Positions 26,871 to 35,841 of a stretch of 64,000 bases of DNA are shown here, piece after piece. Every line of letters starts with the position of its first letter. Position 1 is the first letter of the stretch. The notes under the pieces are model-generated. The model saw nothing but the letters and a program-made list of their open reading frames with translations, was not told the origin of the DNA and searched no databases. A program made the translations under genes and the position numbers. The stretch comes from Saprospiraceae bacterium (GTDB taxonomy: Bacteria; Bacteroidota; Bacteroidia; Chitinophagales; Saprospiraceae): NCBI GenBank assembly GCA_020627535.1, contig JAHDGU010000001.1:228670-292669 (forward strand), given 5' to 3'.

Positions 26871-26899
26871 TTGGTTTGTAGATCCAGATTCTATCTTTG
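26871..26899 (+). promoter_or_regulatory. Promoter: TTG (-33) and TATCTTTG (-7)
   Basis: TTG at 26871-26873 and TATCTTTG at 26892-26899 are 18 nt apart, a good Bacteroidota sigma-A promoter. The box ends 4 nt before ATG 26904. Confidence 0.75.
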
Positions 26900-26903
26900 T
26901 TGT

Positions 26904-27086
26904 ATGCCATGGAAGATGCCAGAATCTGATCAAGAACCGGAGTACATCGGAAACATGTGGGGGTGGAAATTCTCCACTTACGCCGGTATATTTCTTTTGA
27001 TTGTCTTCTTGCTCACTTTGCCGCAGCAGTGTCATTATATGAAAACTGGTGAACAGGTAGCCCCCACAGAAACGCCAGAAGGATGA
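26904..27086 (+). CDS. Small single-span membrane protein upstream of dapF
   Basis: 60 residues from ATG 26904 (or 56 from ATG 26916). After a short acidic stretch (SDQEPEYIGN) comes one hydrophobic segment (STYAGIFLLIVFLLTL) and a polar tail. A strong promoter box ends 4 nt before ATG 26904, so a longer reading from 26826 is excluded. If transcription begins about 5 nt after the box, ATG 26904 gives a leaderless mRNA and ATG 26916 a 12-nt leader. The stop overlaps the dapF start (ATGA), so dapF is translated from the same message. I do not recognise the family. Confidence 0.65.
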   Translation: MPWKMPESDQEPEYIGNMWGWKFSTYAGIFLLIVFLLTLPQQCHYMKTGEQVAPTETPEG

Positions 27087-27862
27087 TCATTCCCTTTCAC
27101 AAGTATCATGGCACGGGTAATGACTTTGTCATTGTGGACAATCGTCAGGAGACTTTTCCTAGAGCGAATTTTGATTTTGTCAAGTCGATCTGTCAAAGGC
27201 ATTACGGCGTAGGAGCAGATGGGCTGATACTGATCGAGAAGGATGAATTCCATGACTTTTATATGCGCTATTATAATAGTGATGGTCGACTCAGTAGTTT
27301 TTGTGGGAATGGCTCCAGATGCACGGTGCATTTGGCGGAAGCCCTAGGAATATTCTCAAAGCAGACCACCTTCAGAGCATCGGATGGTATCCATGAGGCA
27401 AGTACAAATGGCGCTCTGGTCTCCGTCAAGATGAATGATGTCTCAGAGTGGAATCAATATGGAGAGGATTATATCCTTGATACAGGAAGTCCTCACTACG
27501 TACGCTTTACAGATGACCTCGATCTATCCGTCATTGATGAGGCCAGAGTGATTAGGTACAGCGAGCCCTTTCGGGCAAAAGGTGTGAATGTCAACTTTGT
27601 CCGAATCAAAGAGGGTATGATTCATATGCGCACCTATGAGCGAGGTGTGGAAGCAGAGACACAAAGCTGCGGTACGGGAGTGACTGCCGCTGCGATCGTC
27701 TATGCCATACAGCAGAAAGGAAAGGATCAAGCTATGATCCAGACTCTCGGAGGGACACTGTCAGTTTCTTGGAAGTATGACGGGGTGAGATACCACGATA
27801 TCTACCTCACTGGTCCAGCGCAGCAGAGTTTTTATGGTCATCTCCACTATTTTGGATCCTAG
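27083..27862 (+). CDS. dapF: Diaminopimelate epimerase
   Basis: 259-residue cytoplasmic enzyme converting LL- to meso-diaminopimelate for lysine and peptidoglycan synthesis. The family start FHKYHGTGNDFVIVDN is present. The two catalytic cysteines are Cys74 (FCGNGSRC) and Cys196 (ETQSCGTGVTAAA), which act as the base/acid pair. Length and motif spacing are normal. It overlaps the upstream small membrane-protein gene by 4 nt. Two T-run mini-hairpins occur inside it (27334, 27574). Confidence 0.96.
   Translation: MIIPFHKYHGTGNDFVIVDNRQETFPRANFDFVKSICQRHYGVGADGLILIEKDEFHDFYMRYYNSDGRLSSFCGNGSRCTVHLAEALGIFSKQTTFRASDGIHEASTNGALVSVKMNDVSEWNQYGEDYILDTGSPHYVRFTDDLDLSVIDEARVIRYSEPFRAKGVNVNFVRIKEGMIHMRTYERGVEAETQSCGTGVTAAAIVYAIQQKGKDQAMIQTLGGTLSVSWKYDGVRYHDIYLTGPAQQSFYGHLHYFGS
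27334..27343 (+). repeat. T-run mini-hairpin element, GGC-GGAA-GCC
   Basis: Preceded by ATTT, directly downstream of the first catalytic cysteine codon region of dapF; read as LAEA. Confidence 0.7.
27574..27585 (-). repeat. T-run mini-hairpin element, GCCC-GAAA-GGGC
   Basis: On the minus strand TTTT precedes a 4-bp inverted-type stem; the dapF coding strand reads PFRAK. Confidence 0.65.
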
Positions 27863-27871
27863 GGAATTGAC

Positions 27872-28180
27872 CTAGCAAAGTGCTAGTGCTTCCCTGAGCT
27901 CTCTGAGATCTTTACCATGACCATCCCGCTCTGCGATCTCTATTCCTTTACTGTAAATGGATCTTGCTTCGTCGATCTGATTCCTTACTTCCAAGAGCTT
28001 TCCAAGATGATAATAGGCCCCGACATAATCATTGTCTAACTCAATGAGCTTCCTGAAGTAATTCTCTGCCTGTGCATGATCCTGGAGTTTTTCATACTCC
28101 TTAGCAAGGGCAAATAGCAAAAAGCTATCTGTTTCATCTTCTTCTAGCATCTGCATGAGTTGAGCGACTCTTGATCCCAT
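27872..28180 (-). CDS. Small tetratricopeptide-repeat protein
   Basis: 102 residues from ATG 28180. Two and a half TPR units are visible: FLLFALAKEYEKLQDHAQAE, YFRKLIELDNDYVGAYYHLG and KLLEVRNQIDEARSIYSKGI. There is no signal peptide, so it is probably a cytoplasmic protein-interaction module. An in-frame TTG further upstream (28207) lies inside the -7 box and was not used. It converges with dapF with a gap of 9 nt. Partner unknown. Confidence 0.85.
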   Translation of the reverse strand: MGSRVAQLMQMLEEDETDSFLLFALAKEYEKLQDHAQAENYFRKLIELDNDYVGAYYHLGKLLEVRNQIDEARSIYSKGIEIAERDGHGKDLRELREALALC

Positions 28181-28197
28181 TGGTTTAGACCTTTTTT

Positions 28198-28205
28198 GCG
28201 AAAGC
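28198..28205 (+). repeat. T-run mini-hairpin element, TGC-GAAA-GCA
   Basis: Six T precede it. It occupies the short region between the -7 box and the ATG of the TPR gene, so it would be transcribed as its complement in that leader. Confidence 0.68.
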
Positions 28206-28212
28206 AAATGTA
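28205..28212 (-). promoter_or_regulatory. -7 box for the TPR gene
   Basis: Minus-strand TACATTTG matches TAnnTTTG and lies 24 nt before ATG 28180. It adjoins the mini-hairpin at 28198-28205. Confidence 0.6.
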
Positions 28213-28276
28213 AATAGATCAGTTCTCCTACTATAATAGGCTTAGGGTAGAGAGCGTCCCTTCTGATCTAATCCCA

Positions 28277-28284
28277 TATCTTTG
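28277..28284 (+). promoter_or_regulatory. -7 box for the bifunctional nuclease gene
   Basis: TATCTTTG lies 25 nt before the TTG start at 28310. No -33 TTG at the usual spacing. Confidence 0.6.
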
Positions 28285-28309
28285 TTGCGCTTAAGAAAGA
28301 CTGTCTGCA

Positions 28310-28906
28310 TTGAGGAAAATTGAACTAGATATCATGGCACTCAGCCATAGTGCGACGCACAGTAACAACTATGCCGTTGTCCTAGGTGAGGTGGATGGAT
28401 CGCGCAAGCTACCTATTGTAATTGGGGGATTTGAGGCACAAGCCATTGCCGTAGCTATGGAGGACATGGAACCCAATAGACCGCTGACTCATGATCTATT
28501 CAAAAACACGATGATGACCTTCCAGGTATCCGTACAAGAGGTGATCATCAGTGAGCTTGTGGACGGTATCTTTCATGCACTGTTGATCTGTGAGCGTGAT
28601 GGTGACTACTACGAGATAGATTCTCGGACTTCAGACGCGATTGCCATGGCAGTGAGATTCAATTGTCCCATTTACACCTATGACAGTATCCTTGAGGAAG
28701 CAGGGATCGTGATGGACGAAGAGACAGAAGCTGCGACGCAGGAAGGTAAAGCTCCAGCTCGACCTGCCAGAACAGCTAAGAAGTCCAAGAGTATCACCGA
28801 TATGCCGATCGATGAGCTACAGAAACTCCTCGATGAGTCACTCTCCAAAGAAGACTACGAACGAGCTGCAAAGATCCGAGATGAGATCAATAAGCGCGAA
28901 TCATAG
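28310..28906 (+). CDS. Bifunctional nuclease (BFN/DUF151) family protein with UvrB/C-type motif
   Basis: 198 residues from a TTG start, chosen because the family's conserved N-terminus aligns here (KIELDIMALSHSATHSNNYAVVLGE). The BFN domain covers about residues 1-130: LPIVIGGFEAQAIA, the EVIISELVDGIFHALLI strand and DSRTSDAIAMAVRFNCPIY. After a lysine-rich linker, the C-terminal ~35 residues (IDELQKLLDESLSKEDYERA then AKIRDEI) are a UvrB/UvrC-interaction helix pair. The family is linked to nuclease activity, but a firm cellular role is not established. Cytoplasmic. Confidence 0.92.
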   Translation: MRKIELDIMALSHSATHSNNYAVVLGEVDGSRKLPIVIGGFEAQAIAVAMEDMEPNRPLTHDLFKNTMMTFQVSVQEVIISELVDGIFHALLICERDGDYYEIDSRTSDAIAMAVRFNCPIYTYDSILEEAGIVMDEETEAATQEGKAPARPARTAKKSKSITDMPIDELQKLLDESLSKEDYERAAKIRDEINKRES

Positions 28907-28981
28907 CGTCGACTTATCTCCTGAGCCATCATAAAGCCACGTACAAAGCGATTCCTCTCCATTTTTCTTGTCATTCTATCC

Positions 28982-30376
28982 TTGATAGGGCTTGTTCTTT
29001 TTATTGCCTACAAGAATATAGACAGCTACTTAGACCATAGACTTGCGGGTACACTGGCCGAGCTTGACTGTGTCCAGTGTGAGCAGCAGCTCATCAAGCG
29101 TGAATCGAGATCTCTTGTCTTGGTAGACTGCCGAGTTCTTTGTGGATCGGTGGATGCCAAGATTGATTCTGTATTCATTGGTCATATCCACATTCCTGAC
29201 TTATTGAGTGGGGACGGCCTGTCGGCCAAATCTATTTTCATCGATATCGATAGTCTCAATATTAGCAAAGACAGCGTATTATCGACGCTGTCGCATCAAA
29301 GTGTCAGCTTCGACGAAGCGGAGCTCAGGCTAAGTCATTTTACCGGGCAAGATCGGGCAAGCATGGTCGTACTCCAAGATGTCGAAATGAGCTTGCAGCA
29401 GGTCAAGTTGGGAGAGAGTTCTATACCTCAGGCAGATTTGATGGCTGCGAAGTCAGCGACAGGCTCTTGGTCATCAGGCAGTCGGAGCCTTTCATGGTCA
29501 AGTATACTGCTTGATGATGGTCGATTTGTTGCTTCAGGATGTGATGGGCGGTATGGTTCACTCAACTCTCGATCTGAGATGTCATACAGTGCCAGAACGG
29601 TATCTGCAACACCAGCGGATGATCAAGGATTGATCAGTGGAAATATACTCAGGCTCGATAGCGTGCAAGTGGATGACTGGCGCCTAGATGTCAAGGAGTT
29701 TGCAGATCGGCCACGATGCAAGACTGCGGATTGTGAAAAAACCTTTCCACATGAGACGCTCTATGCTCCAGGTGCAGAACCTATCGACATTCCATATATT
29801 GCACTGAGGAGAGGCGATATAGACTACAATCTTGTCGATCAGGGCAGAACCTCTCAGAATATCAGTTTCAAGAATATTTATGGATCTATCTATGGCTTAA
29901 GCAATCAATCGAACAAAAGCAAGTTGCAAATGGACATTGTGGCAGGTGTCTTCGATGATGCGCATCTTGATCTGTCTTTGAGCTTTGCCCGATCTGGTGT
30001 ATACAGCTATGCGGGTGAAATCGGCAGTTTTGATCTGACATATTTAAATCCCATCTTACTCAGCGATCAAAAGCTCCAAATCCGTGAAGGGAGAGCAGAT
30101 GTACTGAGATTTGAGGTGAAGGACACAGCAAATAATCTTGCCCAGATTGACTACACCTTTGCTTATAGCGGTCTGAAGCTCAAGTCAGTCCGCAAGAAAG
30201 ACAGATTTGTAGGATTGATCGAAGAAGGCCTAGCCAACTTGCATCTAAAAAGCGCCAAGAAAAACCGCCGAGACAGTCAGACTGAGCAGTTCAGTCAAAG
30301 GAGGCAGATAGATCGTAGTATCTTTTGGCACATGGCCGACATATTCGCCACTGGCATGATCCAGTCTCTTGAGTGA
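28982..30376 (+). CDS. AsmA/DUF748-like membrane-anchored protein, start unclear
   Basis: 464 residues from the first canonical start in frame, TTG 28982. Upstream in the same frame, back to a TGA at 28922, the codons read I-I-K-P-R-T-K-R-F then a hydrophobic stretch that continues into IGLVLFIAY: a classic positive-inside N-terminal anchor that the TTG start would cut in half. No ATG, GTG or TTG exists there, so an ATA/ATC start or a sequence error is possible. The rest is a long beta-rich repeat protein (S/T/D-rich strands, a GSFDLTYLNPIL region near the C-terminus) resembling AsmA-type periplasmic proteins that bridge or move lipids. Family placement is tentative. Confidence 0.6.
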   Translation: MIGLVLFIAYKNIDSYLDHRLAGTLAELDCVQCEQQLIKRESRSLVLVDCRVLCGSVDAKIDSVFIGHIHIPDLLSGDGLSAKSIFIDIDSLNISKDSVLSTLSHQSVSFDEAELRLSHFTGQDRASMVVLQDVEMSLQQVKLGESSIPQADLMAAKSATGSWSSGSRSLSWSSILLDDGRFVASGCDGRYGSLNSRSEMSYSARTVSATPADDQGLISGNILRLDSVQVDDWRLDVKEFADRPRCKTADCEKTFPHETLYAPGAEPIDIPYIALRRGDIDYNLVDQGRTSQNISFKNIYGSIYGLSNQSNKSKLQMDIVAGVFDDAHLDLSLSFARSGVYSYAGEIGSFDLTYLNPILLSDQKLQIREGRADVLRFEVKDTANNLAQIDYTFAYSGLKLKSVRKKDRFVGLIEEGLANLHLKSAKKNRRDSQTEQFSQRRQIDRSIFWHMADIFATGMIQSLE

Positions 30377-30409
30377 GAATGAATCATGCCAGTAGCGCTT
30401 GATGAGATA

Positions 30410-33400
30410 TTAATGGGCTATCACGATTTTCTGGACTTGATCTTTTAGTCTGACCAGATATATGCCGGATGGCTCGTCACTGAGATCGACTGGGATCACT
30501 TCCCCTGAGCTAGCAGTGCGAATCTGTCTTATGATACGTCCATCACCGTTATAAATGACGAGATCGGCATCGGCCTCATTGATATTGATGAAGATCTTGC
30601 CAGTGCTGATAGAAGGCAATACGGCGAAGCCCGTAATCTCGTTAAAGAGCAAGGATCGACTATCTGAAAACTCAAATCTGCCATTGTTGTCTAGCATTCT
30701 GAGGCGATAGACATTGAGTCCTGATCTAGGAGTGCTGTCTACGAAGCTGTACTCATTGTAGTCGGAGTCCGTACCTCCTCGTCCTGTAAGTCTTCCGATC
30801 TCCGTCCAGTTGACACCATCCGAGCTTCTCTCGATGACAAAAGCATCAAGGTTGACTTCAGTGCCAGTAGTCCATGTGAGCAGGCTTGTTGCTTCTCGCT
30901 TTTCTGCTGTGAAGCTGAGGAGTTCTGCTGGTAACACTCTAGCAATAGACGTTGTGACACATTGCGGATCATTGGAGCAGAAGCAGTGAGAGTCAGCATC
31001 ACGTATGCAAACTGTGATAAACTCCTGCAAGCATATCGTGTCTGTGCCATCCGGCGTATAGGTCAATGTACCAGAAGAGTAAGGACCAACTCCTAGCTCA
31101 TGCATGAAAGCGGTATCTGTCAATAGGATGGGGCCGTCCATGATTCCATCAGCATCAGAGCAGTAGATGTCAAGGTATATGTCGTCTTGTACATCTAGGT
31201 TGCTGATCTGGAGCTCCACTGTCATATCCACTGACTCAGTAGTAGGAGCTTCTGTGGTGAAGTTGCTGATGATGACATCGGGTTTGACGAAGTCCATCAC
31301 AAAGCCATGCGACGCAAAGCTGAATCTGTCTTCACAGAAACCACCTCCACATGGGAGGGCTGGGATATTGAGCTTGCTCTCTACGCGGATGGAATCTGAT
31401 TCCATGCATCCTGAGTCATCTGCAATGATAGCGCTGAAGCTCATACTACCCATGTATGGCTCGAAAGTTAACTCAGCGCCATTGTCTACATCATAGAAGA
31501 ATACGACTTTCTGACCACCTGAACTAAGATTGACTGTCGCAGAGTGGAAGAGTTCTATGTCTGGGTAGTTGGTCGTCACTTCGAGGGTAGAGTTGTCGTA
31601 CTCTAAGCCATCTGGTAGATAGACATTGAGTGAATCCGTAATACCACCAACACTGAAGTCCGAAACACCTACTATGGTGATCTCAGCATCAATATCGACG
31701 GTTCCACAATATTCGATTTGACTACTTTCAGAGCTAATCTCGACGGTCGATACGATCGGCAGGATATCAGCACCCTCAATGATGATGGTCGGCGTGCTGA
31801 GTACTGTACCAAAATTTTCAATTTCATTGCCACATGGCCAGTATCCTTGTATTTCTGCTGTGATGGATTGGCCGCTGACATAGTCACAAGTGATGACAAA
31901 AGGCACCGATACTATGGCTTTTCTTTCTTCACTCGTGTTTGCTGAATTGCCGAGTATACCAGATGCAGGTAGAGGATCATAGCAGTTTAGATCCCACTCA
32001 ATGATGTACTGCTCATCAGCAGGAAAGCAAGCACTAATTGCAGCATTGTCCCCAGGATATGCGATGTTGATTGCATCTTCTGCTAGGAGTATACCATCCG
32101 GAATATCAAAATCAAGGAGGATGTTTTGAACATCTCCACCTTCTGTGCTGACAAGCTCAAAGACAAATTCGCCATCTGTACACATCTGCATGGGCTGTGC
32201 GGGTTGAGCGATCACTCTTGCGCTGAGATTGCTGGGGAGTATATTATAGCTCAGTGTATCTCTGAGTGCCTCGCACTCTGTGAGGCCAGGGTCACTAGGA
32301 TAGTCAGCGCAGTCCCATCCTACGATCAGCTCCACCATGCCATTTTCACAGCCTTCGTATGTGGCTTCTACTGATAGATTCCAAAACTCTTGCTTGTCAA
32401 CAATATCGTCGACTTCAACCCAGTGCCCACTGGCACCCAGGCTGATTGGGAGATCGATACCGGCATCGGTGTTTGTCACACGTGTAATGGTCGCATCACT
32501 TTCTGTGTCAACGAACTGTATCCATAGATATCCGGCATCTACGTTCGCACGATTTCTCAGCTGAATCTCCCAGTTGATCACATCTCCTGAGACTGGAACG
32601 TTCCCGCTATTGTCTGCGATTTCGAATTGTGCAAGATTAGGGAATGTGGTGAAGGTCCTTACCTTGTCATCGACGAACTGACATTCGTCAGAATACATGA
32701 GATCTGTGATCTCATAGGTGATTTCCACTTGTCCCGTTCTAGAGCAGCACTCATTCTCCACCTCATACCACATGGAGTATCCACTACGATATCCCCACTG
32801 CTGATACATATCTGTCAGAGGCCACTCGTCGCTAGTGCCGATAGGGTTGACCCAGCGATAGTCATAGCCGTCTTCTTTGTTTCCTGAGAAACTGAATGGC
32901 TCTCCGAGCATGGTCACATAGCATCCATAGAGAGCAGCTGATCCTGTGCACTCAGGATAAACGATCTCCCCATCGATCTGCCATCTGGCTCCGTGGCTTC
33001 TTAGCTCTGCAGTCTCTGTGATGATTTGCTGATTGGATTCAAGATGGATGTTGATCGCATCAAGTCGGTAAAAAGGTCTGATCTCTGCAGGAAACCAATC
33101 TCTGCCTTGAGCGTCATACGGTAGCCAATTGACCATCGTATCTTGACTACATCCTTGGGCTTGTGCATTGGCATTTCTTGTGACCGTATTTCGTATATCC
33201 GCTCGCAGGAGTCTCAGAGGTACTCCCCATGGCATTCCACAGGCGCGCTCTATACCACTTTCCAGTGTGTAGAAGTGCATCTGGATATTTTCTAGGAGCT
33301 CTGGAAGTTGGTCACTGACCGCAGTGTTCTCCTCGACATAGAACATAAGATCGATAAGCACAGTGTCAAAAAACATCAGAGAATCCGTTCCCAGACAATC

Positions 33401-35737
33401 GCTGAGATCGATGTCATAGCGATGTTGCGTACCATTGTCGGATTCACTCACGGAAAAGTCAAATGCGTCACACTCGATAGAGGCGCTACCATCGGCTCTG
33501 CGTACAGTCAGCGAGCCAACGAAATCGTCAAGGAGCAGATTGGGGTCACCTCCAGTCATATCGTACTCAAATCTGAATTGCAGATTGTCCCACTTTGTAG
33601 AGTCAATCTCATCTAAGTATACCACACCTTGTGCGGTTACATTGACACTATCGCATTGTAGAGCAAATCGCTTGGCCTCACGAGCTACTAATGCTTCATC
33701 TTTGATGGTAGCATCTGTTGGACTCACAAATCCCATGGTTGTTCTTTGTGCATCAGTTCTGCGCATGAGAATTCCTCCATCTGGGCATGGTTCAGGACAG
33801 TGCATGGTGATGCTGTAGTCCATGATGCCCCAGGTCTCTATGCATCCGCAAGGATTGTCATTGATGTTACACTCAAATGTCCAAACAAATTGGAAGTCCG
33901 CTTGGGTAGGAGGATTGTTGTCACAGTCGTATTCTAGTCTGATGCCAAAGCAATGAGTTTCAATGTTTCTACCTGTAGTCGTCGGATGATATGGATGACC
34001 AAATGTGACATCTTGTCCTGATCGTGTAATGAATCCGTCATCGTTTTCTACGTAATTATCATCATCATCATAATAAGGCCACTGTTGCCCAGCAGAAGGA
34101 TTTTCATCTGCAAAATCAAATCCTGGTGGTAGGGTAAAATCCAAGTACACAAAACGGGTATTGCTCGGACAGTTGAAAAAGTCACCTCCAAACTGTCTTG
34201 TCATACATACCTCAATGTCTGCCACACTATTGGCATCTGTGGGCCCTGTCACGTATCCGCCTTGATCCATAGGACGGTCAACCATAGATCCTACTGCTCT
34301 CACAATTATACTATCAAGCCTATTACCACACTGGTCAGCGTAAGCTGAGCTGACTTTATAGTTTCCAGAATTTCGGTTGAAGAGACCATCAGGATCTGTA
34401 TCAACTGTGCAGTTGGTCAAGTGAGTCAGAGATACTGTGTAAGTCTCCCCTGGGGCGAGGTCATCGTACTGTCCATCACCGTCCAGGTCATCAAGTCCAC
34501 CTGCTCCATCAGGATCGCTGGTCAGATCAGAGAGATCAGCTCTCATGCCGACTTCATTGACATTCACACTGAGCTCGAGATCCACGGATTGAGATCCTCC
34601 TACGATATCTATTTCTTCCCCTTCAATCGGAAAGGTTCTGCTGAGCCTGACATTGGTGGGGTGGTCACCTGGGTGACCGTACATGCGAAAATCACCCCAG
34701 TAAAAGCCGGCAAGATAATCTACGTCGTACGCATTGGCCAGACCAACATTCTCGAAAGTATGCTCCATGATAACATTGTCACAGCCTTGAGTCCTCTGCA
34801 CGCGATTACCACCAGTATAGATGATCTCAGGTAATGCCGGATTGACATTGATAGGTGCTTCAACTTCACTGGTGGTCTGGCAGATGTCGCCATTGCATCC
34901 CCATTCCGCGAAGATGACGGTGCCCACATCACATGACGAGATGCTTACTTCTCTCATTACGGTCACAGCTTCTCCTGGATCGAATAGGCCATCATTATTT
35001 CCGACCTCCATGAATTCATTGGCATCCACAGTATATGTGCCAGGTGGACTGTCCATGAGAGAAACGCCGCCGATCACAATGCTATTGGTCGTCACACCGC
35101 TCTGATCGGTGATGGTAAAACTCAGTTCACCAATGCATCCCGTCCCGCTGTTCGTAATATCAAATTCTTGTGTGTAGGTGCCGCCTATATCCACTTCTAG
35201 TGACTGTACATTGTCTACGGCAAGGTTGCCCTGTAGCAGACCATAAGGATTGCTACTTGGCTCAATGTCATCGATGATGAGCTCGCCACCTACAAAGACT
35301 GCTACTTCATCCTTGAGACTAATTGCTCCGTCGAGATCTTCAAGATTAGCACAATCAGCATTTCTGATCCATTGGAAGATAAAGCTGTCTCCCGGGTCTA
35401 GTGACGAAGGACTCAAGCTGGCGCGCATGGCATTGGATCCATCTTGTGTAATGCCCGCCAGGGAGACAGTCGTTCCATTCTCGTTGATCACTGTCCAGTC
35501 AGATGTATTGGTGGAAAAATTGACGCCATCAGGGAATGTAATGACAATTTCCATCTGCTCTTCAATAGGACTGACCACGATGACGTGCACCTGGTTGATG
35601 CTGTCACCACCACAGATCTTTAGGTCTTGATTGATCAAAGGATCTTGATTGTTGTCAAGATAATTGATCAATACCTGTGATGGTGCGCTCACCAAATAAA
35701 ATAGCGATGCGAAAAGGAATGATATTCTTAGCTTCAT
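30410..35737 (-). CDS. Second giant T9SS-secreted surface protein, paralogous N-terminus
   Basis: 1,775 residues from ATG 35737 with a signal peptide (KLRISFLFASLFYLVSAPS). The first ~1,600 residues match the N-terminal third of the 2425-18168 protein in order and motif: NPYGLLQGNL, a DPDGAGGLDDLDGDGQYDDL stretch, CGNRLDSIIV, a QRTTMGFVSPT cysteine cluster, FPAEIRPFYRLD, and LSDLTS/DVQDDIYL modules. Instead of HYR modules it passes to a short fibronectin/Ig-like domain (LPAELLSFTAEKR to YRLRMLDNNGRFEFSDSR, about residues 1600-1690) and a T9SS type A sorting tail (about 1695-1775). Likely a surface-attached or released adhesin. A good promoter lies upstream (35759-35790). Confidence 0.9.
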   Translation of the reverse strand: MKLRISFLFASLFYLVSAPSQVLINYLDNNQDPLINQDLKICGGDSINQVHVIVVSPIEEQMEIVITFPDGVNFSTNTSDWTVINENGTTVSLAGITQDGSNAMRASLSPSSLDPGDSFIFQWIRNADCANLEDLDGAISLKDEVAVFVGGELIIDDIEPSSNPYGLLQGNLAVDNVQSLEVDIGGTYTQEFDITNSGTGCIGELSFTITDQSGVTTNSIVIGGVSLMDSPPGTYTVDANEFMEVGNNDGLFDPGEAVTVMREVSISSCDVGTVIFAEWGCNGDICQTTSEVEAPINVNPALPEIIYTGGNRVQRTQGCDNVIMEHTFENVGLANAYDVDYLAGFYWGDFRMYGHPGDHPTNVRLSRTFPIEGEEIDIVGGSQSVDLELSVNVNEVGMRADLSDLTSDPDGAGGLDDLDGDGQYDDLAPGETYTVSLTHLTNCTVDTDPDGLFNRNSGNYKVSSAYADQCGNRLDSIIVRAVGSMVDRPMDQGGYVTGPTDANSVADIEVCMTRQFGGDFFNCPSNTRFVYLDFTLPPGFDFADENPSAGQQWPYYDDDDNYVENDDGFITRSGQDVTFGHPYHPTTTGRNIETHCFGIRLEYDCDNNPPTQADFQFVWTFECNINDNPCGCIETWGIMDYSITMHCPEPCPDGGILMRRTDAQRTTMGFVSPTDATIKDEALVAREAKRFALQCDSVNVTAQGVVYLDEIDSTKWDNLQFRFEYDMTGGDPNLLLDDFVGSLTVRRADGSASIECDAFDFSVSESDNGTQHRYDIDLSDCLGTDSLMFFDTVLIDLMFYVEENTAVSDQLPELLENIQMHFYTLESGIERACGMPWGVPLRLLRADIRNTVTRNANAQAQGCSQDTMVNWLPYDAQGRDWFPAEIRPFYRLDAINIHLESNQQIITETAELRSHGARWQIDGEIVYPECTGSAALYGCYVTMLGEPFSFSGNKEDGYDYRWVNPIGTSDEWPLTDMYQQWGYRSGYSMWYEVENECCSRTGQVEITYEITDLMYSDECQFVDDKVRTFTTFPNLAQFEIADNSGNVPVSGDVINWEIQLRNRANVDAGYLWIQFVDTESDATITRVTNTDAGIDLPISLGASGHWVEVDDIVDKQEFWNLSVEATYEGCENGMVELIVGWDCADYPSDPGLTECEALRDTLSYNILPSNLSARVIAQPAQPMQMCTDGEFVFELVSTEGGDVQNILLDFDIPDGILLAEDAINIAYPGDNAAISACFPADEQYIIEWDLNCYDPLPASGILGNSANTSEERKAIVSVPFVITCDYVSGQSITAEIQGYWPCGNEIENFGTVLSTPTIIIEGADILPIVSTVEISSESSQIEYCGTVDIDAEITIVGVSDFSVGGITDSLNVYLPDGLEYDNSTLEVTTNYPDIELFHSATVNLSSGGQKVVFFYDVDNGAELTFEPYMGSMSFSAIIADDSGCMESDSIRVESKLNIPALPCGGGFCEDRFSFASHGFVMDFVKPDVIISNFTTEAPTTESVDMTVELQISNLDVQDDIYLDIYCSDADGIMDGPILLTDTAFMHELGVGPYSSGTLTYTPDGTDTICLQEFITVCIRDADSHCFCSNDPQCVTTSIARVLPAELLSFTAEKREATSLLTWTTGTEVNLDAFVIERSSDGVNWTEIGRLTGRGGTDSDYNEYSFVDSTPRSGLNVYRLRMLDNNGRFEFSDSRSLLFNEITGFAVLPSISTGKIFININEADADLVIYNGDGRIIRQIRTASSGEVIPVDLSDEPSGIYLVRLKDQVQKIVIAH

Positions 35738-35758
35738 GACTGTCGGTAAAACTTGCTG

Positions 35759-35790
35759 CAAAAGTACTCCAAGTATTTGGGCTTACACAA
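35759..35790 (-). promoter_or_regulatory. Promoter of the second giant gene: TTG and TACTTTTG
   Basis: On the minus strand TTG (35788-35790) and TACTTTTG (35759-35766) are 21 nt apart, followed by about 21 nt to the ATG. Confidence 0.7.
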
Positions 35791-35841
35791 TTTCAAGCGG
35801 TTAATTGTCAAGGCATTATCTACTTATATGATAATTCATTA

